NCBI GenBank assembly: GCA_942492445.1
Contig: CALOEW010000086.1
Location: 1-64,000 of the forward strand
From: NORP240 sp942492445
GTDB taxonomy: Bacteria > Pseudomonadota > Gammaproteobacteria > Pseudomonadales > Pseudohongiellaceae
Length of the DNA stretch: 64,000 bases
Direction: 5' to 3'
Numbering within the stretch: position 1 is the stretch's first letter; each line of letters starts with the position of its first letter. Below, in pieces: positions 24,142 through 33,443 of this stretch. The notes under the pieces are model-generated. The model was not told the origin of the DNA. It saw only the letters and a list, made by a program, of their open reading frames with translations, and made no database searches. The translations under genes were made by a program, and so were the position numbers.

Positions 24142-24882
24142 ATGATGAAACCTGCGATTCCCGTGATGCTGATTTTTACCCTGGGTTTGCTGACTGGTGG
24201 CTACGCCACCGCGCAACAGGATGCGTTCCGAAACCTGGTGATGCCACCGCCAGTAACGGAAGAGGATATACCTGATGACATCTATCGTGATTCCTGGGCC
24301 AGACTTCCCGCGGTTCAACGTTCGCAACTGGATGCAGAGGCGGCGCGTGTCTATGACATGTTCACCAGCCCCGGAGGCGGGTACGAAGATGGATTGCGCG
24401 GCCCTCTGGGTATGTGGATGTACAGCCCTGAAATGGCAGAAGGTGCCTGGATGCTGCGACAAAGAGTGCGATATGGCACGGACAAGGATCAGCGCCTGAC
24501 AGAACTGACCATAATTGCGACAGCCAGAGAGTTAAGTAACCAGTACGAATATTCCGCCCACGAGCCGCTGGGGCGGGTAGCCGGGCTGGAACAGGAAATC
24601 ATGGACTTCGTCAAGTTCCGGCGGCCTATGAGTGAGGCCGACGAAGTACCCGGCATGGGGGAGGTGGAGAAACTGATTGTCCAGTTCACCCGCGAGCTGG
24701 TGAGTACGCCGAAGGTGAGCCAGGAGACTTTCGCCCGGGCGGTCCGGTTACTGGGTCAGGAAGGCGTAATGGACCTTACCGGCCTGATTGGCTATTACAA
24801 TTTTGTCGCCATGACTCTCAAGGCCTTTGACGTCCAGCGGGAACCCGGCAGCAGGTTGTTGCTTCCGGTCAGCGCTGACTGA
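24142..24882 (+). CDS. Secreted carboxymuconolactone decarboxylase (AhpD-like) family protein
   Basis: 246 residues from the first of two adjacent ATGs (24142, 24145); AGAGG is just upstream. A signal peptide ends at TATA-Q. Two CMD-like repeats follow: LGMWMYSPEMAEGAWMLRQRVRYGTDKDQRLTELTIIATARELSNQYEYSAHE and a C-terminal one ending GVMDLTGLIGYYNFVAMTLKAF. The AhpD CxxC pair is absent and ExxxxH-type residues (YEYSAHE) are kept, so this is the lactone-decarboxylase-like branch rather than a peroxidase. Export to the periplasm is unusual for the family. The reaction is unknown. Confidence 0.8.
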   Translation: MMKPAIPVMLIFTLGLLTGGYATAQQDAFRNLVMPPPVTEEDIPDDIYRDSWARLPAVQRSQLDAEAARVYDMFTSPGGGYEDGLRGPLGMWMYSPEMAEGAWMLRQRVRYGTDKDQRLTELTIIATARELSNQYEYSAHEPLGRVAGLEQEIMDFVKFRRPMSEADEVPGMGEVEKLIVQFTRELVSTPKVSQETFARAVRLLGQEGVMDLTGLIGYYNFVAMTLKAFDVQREPGSRLLLPVSAD

Positions 24883-25005
24883 GCGGGGCGTGCCAGGAAG
24901 TCACGCAGTCTCTTGTCGCTGCAGCTTCCGTTACTGTCAGAGCCCGTCCACCGGCAGACACCCGCAGCGCGTTGCGGTTCGCAATCAGAGAATCCCTGAG
25001 ATTAC

Positions 25006-25034
25006 TTGACGAAGCGGCTGGATTGTATTATTAA
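25006..25034 (+). promoter_or_regulatory. Sigma-70 promoter of the TetR-ABC exporter operon
   Basis: TTGACG (25006-25011), a 17-base spacer and TATAAT-like TATTAA (25029-25034). The predicted start near 25041 gives a leader of about 35 bases before the TetR ATG. The -10 box sits inside the palindromic operator. Confidence 0.65.
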
Positions 25035-25051
25035 TTAAACGTTTAATTAAT
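25030..25051. promoter_or_regulatory. Perfect 22-bp palindromic operator for the TetR regulator
   Basis: Half-sites ATTAATTAAAC and GTTTAATTAAT are exact reverse complements with no spacer. The palindrome covers the -10 box and likely start site, so binding would block transcription of the whole tetR-hlyD-ABC unit. Autorepression by the gene product directly downstream is the natural inference. Confidence 0.7.
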
Positions 25052-25075
25052 TCCAGCGGGGGACTTCCTCAGCCC

Positions 25076-25918
25076 ATGGCAGTAAAGCGACACAGCAGGT
25101 CCCGGCGCGCCGTTCCCCGGGATACTGGTGGCAAGGAGAATCGCCACCCGGGGAAATCCGGGGCCGACGCAACGGCCGGCACCGGTCCGGATGGGTCGGC
25201 AGGGCGCACGGGCGAACCAGTCGCCTTCGGGACCGGTGACGACAAAAACCCCGTTCACCGCCCCCGGGAGGTCGGGAACAGCAAAGATCGTAGCCCTGGG
25301 CGTCCTCCTGCCGGCAGCAGTGAGAGGGTAAAAGGAGATTTGCTGCAGGCTGCCCGGCAACTGTTCCTCAGTTATGAATTCAAAGCGGTGTCGGTGCGCC
25401 AGATTGCCTCGCTGGCCGGTGTGAATGGCGCCATGGTGAACTACTATTTTGGTGGTAAAAAAGGTCTGTATCTGGCCATGGTGGATGATGTTTTCAATGC
25501 ACTGGAACAGCCGCTGCGGGAACTGCACGGTCAGCGCCACGATTCCGTAAGGGACTTTGTACGGGCCTACATGCAGTTTCTGGCGGTCAATCCCTGGTGG
25601 CCGAATTTCGTTGTCAGAGAAGTGCTGTTTGGCGAAGACGAAAGTCGCAACTCCATCATAGATAAGTTCAGCACCACCTTTGTTCACCGGCTGATAAGTG
25701 CCATTGGCAACGAAATCGATACCAAGCGGTATCGCAGCAATCTGAGCCCGGAACTGGCCAGTTGGTCACTGATGGGTATGATGGTGTTTCCATTCCTGTC
25801 CCGCCCTATCGCCGGCCACCTGCTGGAATCAGAACTGGATGGTAAGGTGATGGCTGATCTGATTGAACACACCGGGGAGCTGTTTGAACAGGGTGTTCTG
25901 CCCAGGGAGGAGAATTGA
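25076..25918 (+). CDS. TetR/AcrR family regulator with a long N-terminal extension
   Basis: 280 residues. A helix-turn-helix at about residues 85-130 (LLQAARQLFLSYEFKAVSVRQIASLAGVNGAMVNYYFGGKKGLYLAMV) is followed by a ligand-binding domain with a CecR/YbiH-like C-terminal part (FLAVNPWWPNFVVREVLFG..., LMGMMVFPFLSRPIA). The first 80 residues are an unusual Gly/Arg/Asp/Pro-rich, probably disordered tail not found in most TetR proteins; no better start with a ribosome site was seen closer to the helix-turn-helix. The neighbours match E. coli cecR with ybhG, ybhF and ybhS, an exporter of toxic compounds. Its stop overlaps the next ATG by one base. Confidence 0.85.
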   Translation: MAVKRHSRSRRAVPRDTGGKENRHPGKSGADATAGTGPDGSAGRTGEPVAFGTGDDKNPVHRPREVGNSKDRSPGRPPAGSSERVKGDLLQAARQLFLSYEFKAVSVRQIASLAGVNGAMVNYYFGGKKGLYLAMVDDVFNALEQPLRELHGQRHDSVRDFVRAYMQFLAVNPWWPNFVVREVLFGEDESRNSIIDKFSTTFVHRLISAIGNEIDTKRYRSNLSPELASWSLMGMMVFPFLSRPIAGHLLESELDGKVMADLIEHTGELFEQGVLPREEN

Positions 25919-26889
25919 TGAGTAGCCTTCGTGTTCTATCCGGAATCCTGGCATTACTTCTGCTGGGCGGCTGCGACCGGCATTCTGCCGGAGCAGTCGG
26001 GCAACTGGTATCTGATCGCGTGGAAATTACTGCCGAGTCATCGGAGCCTGTCGTTGAAATCAGAGTGTCCGAAGGAGATCAGGTTGAGACAGGTCAGGTT
26101 CTGATGGTTCAGGACGACGAACGGATCAGGGCCAGGCTCACGGAATCGGAAGCCAATATCAAGCGTATCGAGGCACTGCTGGCCGAGCAACAGCAGGGCC
26201 CGCGTGCCGAGACTATCCTGGCCGCCAGAGCTCAGGTCGAGGAACGTCGAATTGAGTATGAGTTTCGAATCAGGGAACTGCAACGTCTGACCGAGTTACG
26301 CCAGCGCAACCTCACTTCAGGGGAAAGCGTGGATCTGGCTCGCAAGTTCATGGATGCAGCCGAAGCCAGCCTCAAGGCCGCCGATGCCGGGTTGCAGGAA
26401 CTGGAGGCAGGTACGCGGCCTGAACAACTCGAGCAGACCCGATTCAGCCTGCAGCAGGCGCAGTCACAGCTCCGGCAGTTGCAGATCGAGCAGGAGCGGC
26501 TTACTCTGCGGGCACCGCGATCGTCGATCGTGGATTCTCTGCCATTCGAAGCAGGAGAAAGGCCTGCAGCCGGAGCAGTGGTGGCGGTGCTGTTAAGTGG
26601 CAGTCAACCCCATGCCCGGGTTTACCTGCCGGAAGCTTTTAGAGTCAACGTGGCTCCGGGCGACCCGGTCAAGGTCAGGGTAGACGGCCTGGAAGCTATA
26701 CTGGATGGCACCGTGCGGCGGGTTTCCAGTGACGCCAGTTTCACTCCCTACTTTGCATTGACAGAAGACGATCGCAGCCGTCTGAGTTACGTGGCGGAGA
26801 TCGCGCTTCCGCCTTTGGACCGGCGACTCCCCGACGGGGTGCCGGTGGAGGCATTTTTTCCCGGCATGCAGGTGCCTGGCGATGACTGA
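25918..26889 (+). CDS. HlyD/membrane-fusion efflux adaptor, lipoprotein (YbhG-like)
   Basis: 323 residues from the ATG at 25918 (TGATG overlap with tetR, GGAGGAGAA upstream). The lipobox LLGGC marks a lipid-anchored periplasmic protein. A biotinyl-lipoyl-like half (ESSEPVVEIRVSEGDQVETGQVLMVQDDERI) is followed by a long coiled coil (about residues 70-190, heavy in E/Q/A/R/L) and a second lipoyl half plus beta barrel (LRAPRSSIVDSLPFEAGERPAAGAVVAVLL, ARVYLPEAFRVNVAPGDPVKVRVDG). It would link the inner-membrane ABC exporter to an outer-membrane channel. The next gene starts eight bases before its stop. Confidence 0.88.
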   Translation: MSSLRVLSGILALLLLGGCDRHSAGAVGQLVSDRVEITAESSEPVVEIRVSEGDQVETGQVLMVQDDERIRARLTESEANIKRIEALLAEQQQGPRAETILAARAQVEERRIEYEFRIRELQRLTELRQRNLTSGESVDLARKFMDAAEASLKAADAGLQELEAGTRPEQLEQTRFSLQQAQSQLRQLQIEQERLTLRAPRSSIVDSLPFEAGERPAAGAVVAVLLSGSQPHARVYLPEAFRVNVAPGDPVKVRVDGLEAILDGTVRRVSSDASFTPYFALTEDDRSRLSYVAEIALPPLDRRLPDGVPVEAFFPGMQVPGDD

Positions 26890-27832
26890 CCGGGAACAGG
26901 TGGTATCGGCAAGGAATCTGTGTCGCAGTTTTGGAGCCGTCAGGGCGGTGCGGGATGTCAGCCTGGATATTTCCCGGGGCACAATTTATGGGTTTCTGGG
27001 TCCGAACGGGAGCGGCAAATCCACTACCATTCGAATGCTCTGTGGATTGCTTACGCCAACTTCGGGTGAAGCCAGGGTGCTCGGACTCGATGTCCGAAAC
27101 CAGGCCGAAAAGCTCAAACAGCGGATTGGCTACATGACACAGCGCTTTTCACTTTACGAAGACCTGACGGTTCTGGAGAACCTTCAGTTTATCGCCCAGG
27201 TCTACGCCATTCCCGGAAGTCAGCGCCGGACCAGGGTTGAACAGTTGCTGGTGGATTTTGATCTGCAGGAAAAGCGCAAGCAACGCGCCGGCACCCTCAG
27301 CGGTGGTCAAAGGCAGCGACTGGCCCTGGCTGCCGCCATTCTGCATAAACCGCAGATCCTGTTTCTGGACGAACCGACCAGCGCGGTGGATCCTCAGAAC
27401 CGGCGGGATTTCTGGGAAATACTCTTCGAACTTGCCGAGGGGGGAACAACCATTCTGGTTTCCACCCACTACATGGATGAAGCTGAACGGTGCCACCAGC
27501 TGGCTATCCTGCACAGAGGATGCAAGGTGGCAGACGGTTCCCCGCGGGAGCTGGGCAGGCAGATTGGTGTCAACATCGTGGAGATTGTCGCAGATGATGC
27601 CAACAGGGCCAGGAGTGCGATGAATAATCTGGACGAGGTTGCAAGTGTCACACAACTTGGTGTGCGCCTGCGGGTTCTGATACCGGTTGAATTTTCGGAA
27701 CCGGAAAAGCTGGTGCGCCAGACACTGCTGGAAAAACGGGTTCAGGCGCAGGTTGAGCTGGTGCCCCCCAGCCTGGAAGACGTTTTTGTCGCAGTCACGG
27801 AGCTTAGGGATCGGAAGGGGGAGGCGGCTTGA
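26882..27832 (+). CDS. ABC transporter ATP-binding protein (YbhF-like, single domain)
   Basis: 316 residues. Walker A GPNGSGKST (residues 40-48), Q-loop YMTQRFSLYEDLTV, signature LSGGQRQRLALAAA (139-152), Walker B ILFLDEPTSAVDP and the switch His in STHYMDEAERC. The C-terminal region is typical of the DrrA/YbhF export group. E. coli YbhF carries two nucleotide-binding domains in one chain; here there is only one, so the working transporter would use two copies. Overlaps the adaptor by eight bases and the permease TTG by four. Confidence 0.92.
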   Translation: MTDREQVVSARNLCRSFGAVRAVRDVSLDISRGTIYGFLGPNGSGKSTTIRMLCGLLTPTSGEARVLGLDVRNQAEKLKQRIGYMTQRFSLYEDLTVLENLQFIAQVYAIPGSQRRTRVEQLLVDFDLQEKRKQRAGTLSGGQRQRLALAAAILHKPQILFLDEPTSAVDPQNRRDFWEILFELAEGGTTILVSTHYMDEAERCHQLAILHRGCKVADGSPRELGRQIGVNIVEIVADDANRARSAMNNLDEVASVTQLGVRLRVLIPVEFSEPEKLVRQTLLEKRVQAQVELVPPSLEDVFVAVTELRDRKGEAA

Positions 27833-28930
27833 ACTCGTTGTTGCGGATATTCGCGATTATGCGCAAGGAAATGCTGCAATTGTCCAGGGACCGGCTGACC
27901 TTCGGGATGATAGTCGGCATTCCCCTCATTCAGCTGACTCTTTTCGGCTACGCGATCAACACCGATGTTCGCAACCTGCGGGCAGCGCTTGTGGATCAGT
28001 CCAATACACATCTTTCGAGGGAACTGATAGCGGATATCACCGCGTCCCAGGTGCTGGTTTTTCAATACCGGCTGCAGACACCGCAACAGCTGGAAGCACT
28101 GTTGGACAGTGGTCGAATTGCTATCGGTCTGTACATTCCCCCGGATTTTGACCGTCGGGTTATTGAAGGAGATCGAAAGGCTGCGCAGCTTATGGTTGAC
28201 GGTACGGATCCGATTATTCTCGGAGTGGGGCAGCGACTGACTGCTGTTGCCACGGCATTCGACACCGGGAGTCGTGCCGGTACAGATGCTGGCATTCTTG
28301 AAGTACGTAACTACTACAACCCGGAGCGTCGTTCTGCGGTCAATATCGTACCCGGGCTGGTAGGTGTCATTCTCACGATGACCATGGTGCTGTTTACTGC
28401 AGTGGCCATAGTGCGGGAAAGGGAGCGGGGCAATCTGGAACTGCTGATCAATACACCGGTGAAGACCACTGAGTTGATGCTGGGGAAGATCGCTCCCTAT
28501 GTGATCATCGGACTGCTGCAGGTTGTTATTATCCTGGGCCTTGGCTGGCTGTTATTTCAGGTACCGCTGCGTGGCGACAAGTTGGACGTCCTCTGGGCTT
28601 CCCTGATTTTTATCGCAACCAACCTGTCCCTGGGCCTGTTTATTTCCACTTCGGCAACCACGCAGTTTCAGGCTATGCAGATGGCGTTCTTTATTTTTCT
28701 TCCGTCAATCCTGTTATCCGGTTTCATGTTCCCCTTTGACGGTATGCCAGTGATTGCCAGGAACCTGGCTGAGATCCTCCCACTGACGCACTTCAACCGG
28801 CTGATACGGGGCATGTGTGTTGCGTGGTGCGGGTATTGAGACAATGTTGCCGGACGTGTTGGCCCTCACGGCGATCATGGTTGTCATGCTGATTCTGGCA
28901 ATTCGGCGCTTCAGCAAAAGGCTCGATTGA
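27829..28930 (+). CDS. ABC-2 type permease (YbhS-like), interrupted by a one-base frameshift
   Basis: The gene begins with a TTG at 27829 that overlaps the ATPase stop, with GGGGGAGG seven bases upstream. The open frame as given ends at 28839 after the odd tail RGMCVAWCGY. Removing one base around 28819-28822 restores the family ending (RGMCVRGAGIETMLPDVLALTAIMVV..., finishing AIRRFSKRLD) and a stop at 28928-28930, giving 366 residues. Spans include LRIFAIMRKEMLQLSRDRLTFGMIVGIPLIQLTLFGYAI, then the five-span ABC-2 core. The C-terminal span is lost without the repair. Only one permease gene is present, against ybhS plus ybhR in E. coli. Confidence 0.8.
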
Positions 28931-28961
28931 AGTGTGAAGCCCAGCGCGTTGTCTGGCTCAC

Positions 28962-30476
28962 TCAGCGGTCCTTTGAAGTAGTATCCGGATCAAGGGTGGC
29001 TTCGAGCCGCTCGCAGACTGTTTCCAGAACCTCTACCCGCGCGTATTTTTTGTCGTTTCCCGGGACAAGAATCCACGGTGCCTGGCCGGTGCTGGTATGG
29101 GCAACCATGTCATTGACGGCGAGTCTGTAGTCATCCCACTTCTCCCGGTTACGCCAATCATCATCGGTAATCTTATGACGCTTCAGAGGATTGTCCTCGC
29201 GGTCCTCGAACCTGCGCTGCTGTTCCTCCTTACTGATATGAATCCAGAATTTCAGCACCGCCGTGTCGTGGTCGACGAGATGCTCCTCGAAGTTGTTGAT
29301 TTCCTGGTAACCGCGCAACCATTGCTCCGGGCTTGCCAGCCGTTCCACACGTTCCACCAGAACCCGTCCGTACCAGGAGCGATCATAGATAGTCAGGAAA
29401 CCGGCTCTGGGGACATGGCGCCAGAAGCGCCACAGGTAATGATGCGAAAGCTCTTCGTCGCTGGGTGCACCTACCGGAATCACCCGGTACAGGCGTGCGT
29501 CGATTGCGGCTGTCAACCGACGTATCGCTCCCCCTTTGCCGGCCGCGTCCCAGCCTTCAAAAACGATTACGGCGTTTTTTTTCTGGTGGTGCATTGCCCA
29601 GGCGAGTTGGTGCAATCGTAGCTGTGCATTTGCCAGCCTTGATTCATAATCGGGACCGGACAGCGCTTTTTTCATGTCCAATCTATCCAGTACCGTGACC
29701 CTGGCATCCTGACTCAATGGTGGAATCTGTCCGTTCGATGAAGCGTTGGCGCGTTCTGAGCTGCCTTGTTCGCCTCCATCGAGATGCGCCTGAAGGGACG
29801 CGACCAGAATCCGGGCGGTAGTGACATCGCGGTAATAGCTGTCAGTTGCCTCTATGATATGCCAGGGGGCGATGCCGGTATCGGTTAACCTGAGTGCGCG
29901 CTCCGATACAGAAGTGAACTGGTCATAAAGACGGGCATATTGATCGGCGAAAGGGGACTGCTTGTAGCGTGCGATCGGTGAGTCTTCTTCAAGACGACCG
30001 GCTTGTATTTCCTTGGACAGGTGATACCAGAGTTTGACGAAGATCGTTCCATCAAAAACCAGCGAGCGCTCCAGTTCCACCACGCGCTGCAACTCTGATT
30101 CAAACTCACTGTCGTCGACTTTCTCGAATACTTTGTCGAGGATCGGCCTGCTATACCAGGAGGTGAACATCACACTCACGGTACCTCTTGGCGGCAGACT
30201 GCGCCAGAAACGCCAGAAATGCGGTCGTTCACGCTCCTCGTCCGATTCGTCCCAGAATGCATGTGTTCGTACATCCCGGGAATCGAACCAGCGGTTCAGC
30301 CTGTCAACAACAGTCCCCTTGCCGGCACCTTCGACACCAGAGACAATGATGACAAGAGACCTGTTACTGCTTCGCAGTTTCTGCTGCAGTGCAAGCAGCT
30401 GGTAGTGAAGCTGCGGCTCGAGTTTTTTGTATTCAACCCGGCTAAGGCATCGGCCGACTTCCGCAACTTCAAACAT
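28962..30476 (-). CDS. pap: Polyphosphate:AMP phosphotransferase (two-domain PPK2)
   Basis: 504 residues made of two PPK2 units. The first has Walker A GVEGAGKGT (residues 47-55) and RLNRWFDSRDVRTHAF; the second has GWDAAGKGG with AIDARLYRVIPVGAPSDEELSHHYLWRFWRHVPRAGFLTIYDRSWYGRVLVERVE, the complete active-site set. Two fused units are the hallmark of class II PPK2, which makes ADP from AMP and polyphosphate. The stop converges with the ABC operon 31 bases away. The 12-base gap behind the IorB-like gene suggests shared transcription with it, though a functional link is not obvious. Confidence 0.9.
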   Translation of the reverse strand: MFEVAEVGRCLSRVEYKKLEPQLHYQLLALQQKLRSSNRSLVIIVSGVEGAGKGTVVDRLNRWFDSRDVRTHAFWDESDEERERPHFWRFWRSLPPRGTVSVMFTSWYSRPILDKVFEKVDDSEFESELQRVVELERSLVFDGTIFVKLWYHLSKEIQAGRLEEDSPIARYKQSPFADQYARLYDQFTSVSERALRLTDTGIAPWHIIEATDSYYRDVTTARILVASLQAHLDGGEQGSSERANASSNGQIPPLSQDARVTVLDRLDMKKALSGPDYESRLANAQLRLHQLAWAMHHQKKNAVIVFEGWDAAGKGGAIRRLTAAIDARLYRVIPVGAPSDEELSHHYLWRFWRHVPRAGFLTIYDRSWYGRVLVERVERLASPEQWLRGYQEINNFEEHLVDHDTAVLKFWIHISKEEQQRRFEDREDNPLKRHKITDDDWRNREKWDDYRLAVNDMVAHTSTGQAPWILVPGNDKKYARVEVLETVCERLEATLDPDTTSKDR

Positions 30477-30488
30477 TTTCTGCCATCG

Positions 30489-32705
30489 CTACCTCTGCGC
30501 AACCGGCGTGGTAAGAGAAAGATCATGATTTATGAACGGAAGTTCTCTTACCCTTTGCCCGGTGAGAATATAGACGCCATTGGCAACGGCGGCGGCGATT
30601 GGGGGAGTGGCCGGTTCGCCCAGCCCGCCAAGCGCTTCTCCCGATTCAACAATGTGAACCTGAATTTCCGGAGTCTGAGCCATACGGACTGAGTCGTAGT
30701 CAGGGAAGTTGCCCTGCACGACGCCACCGTTCTCGATAGTGATTTCCCCGTAAAGGGCGGCGGAAAGGCCGAAAATAATTCCGCTTTCCACTTGCTGCTC
30801 AACGGTGTCGGGATTGATAGCACGGCCACAATCGATGGCACAGGTAACCTTGTGAACCTTCGGCTGGCCATTGCTGTCGATGGAAACCTCGGCGATCTCG
30901 GCCACTATGCTGCCGAAACTTTCCTGAACCGCAATTCCCATGGCGTGGCCTTCGGGAAGGTTCTGACCATAGCCCGCACCCTGGGCTGCGACTTCCAGGA
31001 CCCTGCGATGCCGGGGGTGATCGGCAAGCAGATCCATGCGGAACTGAAACGGATTCCTGCCCGCCCGGTGCGCGACTTCGTCGATGAAGGACTCGGTAAA
31101 AAACGTCTGCTGCGAATGGTCCACACTGCGCCAGGCGGCAACAGGCACATGAGTCTCGCTGTCGATGACACGAATGGACTGGTTGCCGATTGCATAAGGA
31201 ATGTGCGCTGCCCCGGGCGTCTGAATCGGTCCGGTAAAGCGATTTTCCCAGGCAGTCACGTTGCCTGCCGCATCGAATGCGGCGCGAAACCTGCTGGCCA
31301 CGGCAGGTCGATAATAGTCCTGTTGCATATCGTCTTCACGACTGAAGACAGTCTTGACCGGGACATCGAACTCTTTGGCGATCAGGGTGGCGTGATCGAT
31401 CATATTCCAGTTGAACGGCAGCCGGCGACCGAATCCTCCTCCGAGATAGACCGGGTGCAGGGTGACGTCGTTTTCATCGAGGCCTCCTATCGAAGCTATC
31501 CGACCCCTGATGCTCAGATTGTCCTGAGTACTGGTCCAGACGTCGGCCTTGCCGTCGTGAAAATGCACAGTACAGTTCATCGGCTCCATCGGCGCATGGG
31601 CCAGATAGGGAACCCGATAGCTGGCCTCGATGACTTCGCTGGCCTGGTCAATCGCCGCCTGAGCGTCCCCGACCTCCTTGTCTTTTTTGCCTTCTCCGGC
31701 TGTCAGGTCGTGATCGAACTGAGCCCAGATGTCCGCACTGCTCACGTGGTCATTTTCAGTCTGCTCGAACTCGGTGCTCACCAGCTTCAGCGCCTCTTTT
31801 GCGCGCCAGTAGTTGTCGGCCACCACAGCCACCGAGTCTTCCAGCTCAATAACCCTTTTCACTCCTCTGCGCCCCAGCGCTTCTGTGGCCTCCACGGACA
31901 CGAGCCTGGCCCCGAACACCGGCGCAATCCTGATTGCGGCAAACAGCATGTCGTCACTGTAGGCATCGATTCCATAGCTTGCCGAACCATTGACCTTGGG
32001 CGGAATGTCCGCCCGGGACAGGGCCTTGCCCATAATCGTGAATTCTTCCGGTTGTTTTAACCGGGGGTTTTCCGGCGGCTCCATTTCTGCGGCCGCGGCA
32101 GCCAGTTCGCCATAGGAAAGCGAGCGACCGGTGGCATTGTGGTGTACGTGCGAGAGTTGGGTATGGCATTCCTCGGATGGAACTGACCAGCGCTCGGCGG
32201 CGCAGGCAATCAGCATCTCCCTGGCTGCAGCTCCGGAAGCGCGCATGCCATGTTCGCCGGTAAAGCGGACTGAGGAACTGCCACCAGTCGTCTGCAGATT
32301 TACCAACTGGGATATTTTTACCGAAGCAGCGGCCACAATGGGTGCCAGAAAAGCCGGCAGGCCGAACTCCTCGGCAAAACCGCTGATGAGATCACCGTTG
32401 GCAAACAGATCAGTTGCTGGCGCCTGTTCGGCGCTCACCAACTCCCAGTCGGCATCCATTTCATCCGCAGCCATCATGGCAAGTGAAGTATGGACACCCT
32501 GTCCCATTTCCGAATGGGGTACATAAACAGTGACCCGGTTGTCAGGGTCGATACGCAGCCAGGTGGTAAGAAATCGTTGTCCATCCCGGGCCACGGTTTC
32601 GTTGGCCTGTCGGTGTCTGCTGGGGCGCGTGGCGGCGTAGCCGACGAGCAGCCCTCCCCCAATGGCGGCAGTGCTCAGAAGTAGACGCCTTCTTGTAATT
32701 GCCAT
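30489..32705 (-). CDS. Molybdopterin-binding subunit of a xanthine dehydrogenase-family oxidoreductase (IorB-like)
   Basis: 738 residues with a twin-arginine-type leader (residues 4-9 TRRRLL, then TAAIGGGLLVGYAA), so it is exported folded. Family motifs: VTVYVPHSEMGQGVHTSLAMMAADEM, VRFTGEHGMRASGAAAREML, YRVPYLAHAPMEPMNC, GGGFGRR, and GLGEPATPPIAAAVANG with the catalytic Glu near the C-terminus. Such enzymes hydroxylate N-heterocycles or oxidise aldehydes; isoquinoline 1-oxidoreductase is the best-known relative. It is the second gene of an operon with the 2Fe-2S subunit (10-base gap). A membrane cytochrome subunit is not seen here. The substrate is unknown. Confidence 0.85.
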   Translation of the reverse strand: MAITRRRLLLSTAAIGGGLLVGYAATRPSRHRQANETVARDGQRFLTTWLRIDPDNRVTVYVPHSEMGQGVHTSLAMMAADEMDADWELVSAEQAPATDLFANGDLISGFAEEFGLPAFLAPIVAAASVKISQLVNLQTTGGSSSVRFTGEHGMRASGAAAREMLIACAAERWSVPSEECHTQLSHVHHNATGRSLSYGELAAAAAEMEPPENPRLKQPEEFTIMGKALSRADIPPKVNGSASYGIDAYSDDMLFAAIRIAPVFGARLVSVEATEALGRRGVKRVIELEDSVAVVADNYWRAKEALKLVSTEFEQTENDHVSSADIWAQFDHDLTAGEGKKDKEVGDAQAAIDQASEVIEASYRVPYLAHAPMEPMNCTVHFHDGKADVWTSTQDNLSIRGRIASIGGLDENDVTLHPVYLGGGFGRRLPFNWNMIDHATLIAKEFDVPVKTVFSREDDMQQDYYRPAVASRFRAAFDAAGNVTAWENRFTGPIQTPGAAHIPYAIGNQSIRVIDSETHVPVAAWRSVDHSQQTFFTESFIDEVAHRAGRNPFQFRMDLLADHPRHRRVLEVAAQGAGYGQNLPEGHAMGIAVQESFGSIVAEIAEVSIDSNGQPKVHKVTCAIDCGRAINPDTVEQQVESGIIFGLSAALYGEITIENGGVVQGNFPDYDSVRMAQTPEIQVHIVESGEALGGLGEPATPPIAAAVANGVYILTGQRVRELPFINHDLSLTTPVAQR

Positions 32706-32715
32706 GATTGATCTC

Positions 32716-33189
32716 CTAGGCGCTGGCCAATGCGCGAATGGCTTTTCTTACCCTCGGCGTGGAACCGCAGCGGCAGATGTTGCTGAGGCTGCGCTCTATG
32801 TCAGCATCGGATGGGCTGGGATTGTTGTTGAGCAGGTCGGTTACCGCCATGATCATACCGGATTGACAGTAGCCACATTGGGGAACCTGGTAGTCGATCC
32901 AGGCCTGTTGTACCCGGGTAAGTGCCGGCGCATCGGGAGCAGTGCCGTTGACGGCCTCGGCGAGCCCCTCGATCGTAGTGATGTCAGCGCCTTCCACGGC
33001 CTGAACCGGGGTAACGCAACTGCGGGTGGCATTGCCGTTCACGTGTACGGTGCAGGCTCCGCAGGCTGCGATGCCGCAGCCGAACTTGGTGCCTGTCAGC
33101 CCCAGTTCGTCTCTGAGCACCCACAAAAGTGGCATTTGCGGTTCGACATCGAGCTGGTATTCGACGCCATTCACTTTGAATGTTGCCAT
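32716..33189 (-). CDS. 2Fe-2S subunit of the molybdenum oxidoreductase (IorA-like)
   Basis: 157 residues from the ATG at 33189 (GGGAGAA upstream); the open frame extends 33 codons further without family resemblance. Two 2Fe-2S sites: C38, C43, C46 and C58 of the plant-ferredoxin type (FGCGIAACGACTVHVNG) and C105, C108, C139, C141 of the helical domain (QCGYCQSGMIM, NICRCG). It passes electrons from the molybdenum centre on the partner subunit. No Tat leader, so it probably travels with IorB, as in related enzymes. First gene of the operon. Confidence 0.9.
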   Translation of the reverse strand: MATFKVNGVEYQLDVEPQMPLLWVLRDELGLTGTKFGCGIAACGACTVHVNGNATRSCVTPVQAVEGADITTIEGLAEAVNGTAPDAPALTRVQQAWIDYQVPQCGYCQSGMIMAVTDLLNNNPSPSDADIERSLSNICRCGSTPRVRKAIRALASA

Positions 33190-33443
33190 TGCAGTTCTCC
33201 CTTTCGGCTCGCCGGTGGCGGTATTCTGTGCGTGGCATTCACCACCGGATTTCCGCTCCAGCATATACCGGTTGCCAAGGGGCTTCAACCGAAGCAGGGG
33301 AGTACCCCGGTACGCGGCCCCGGGGGTTTGATCCAGCCTGCAGGCCTGCTCCGGCAGGGCCCAGCCCGTGGTCGGTCACCTGCACCAAACCGGTGGCGGG
33401 GCACCGGAACTCGCCCGGGAGCGGTCACTGCTATACTAAGCCC

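Noticed and set aside
30792..32060. Long plus-strand open frame (422 residues) across the IorB-like gene
   Set aside because: Antisense to a gene with strong motifs on the other strand; composition is that of a mirror frame in GC-rich coding DNA.
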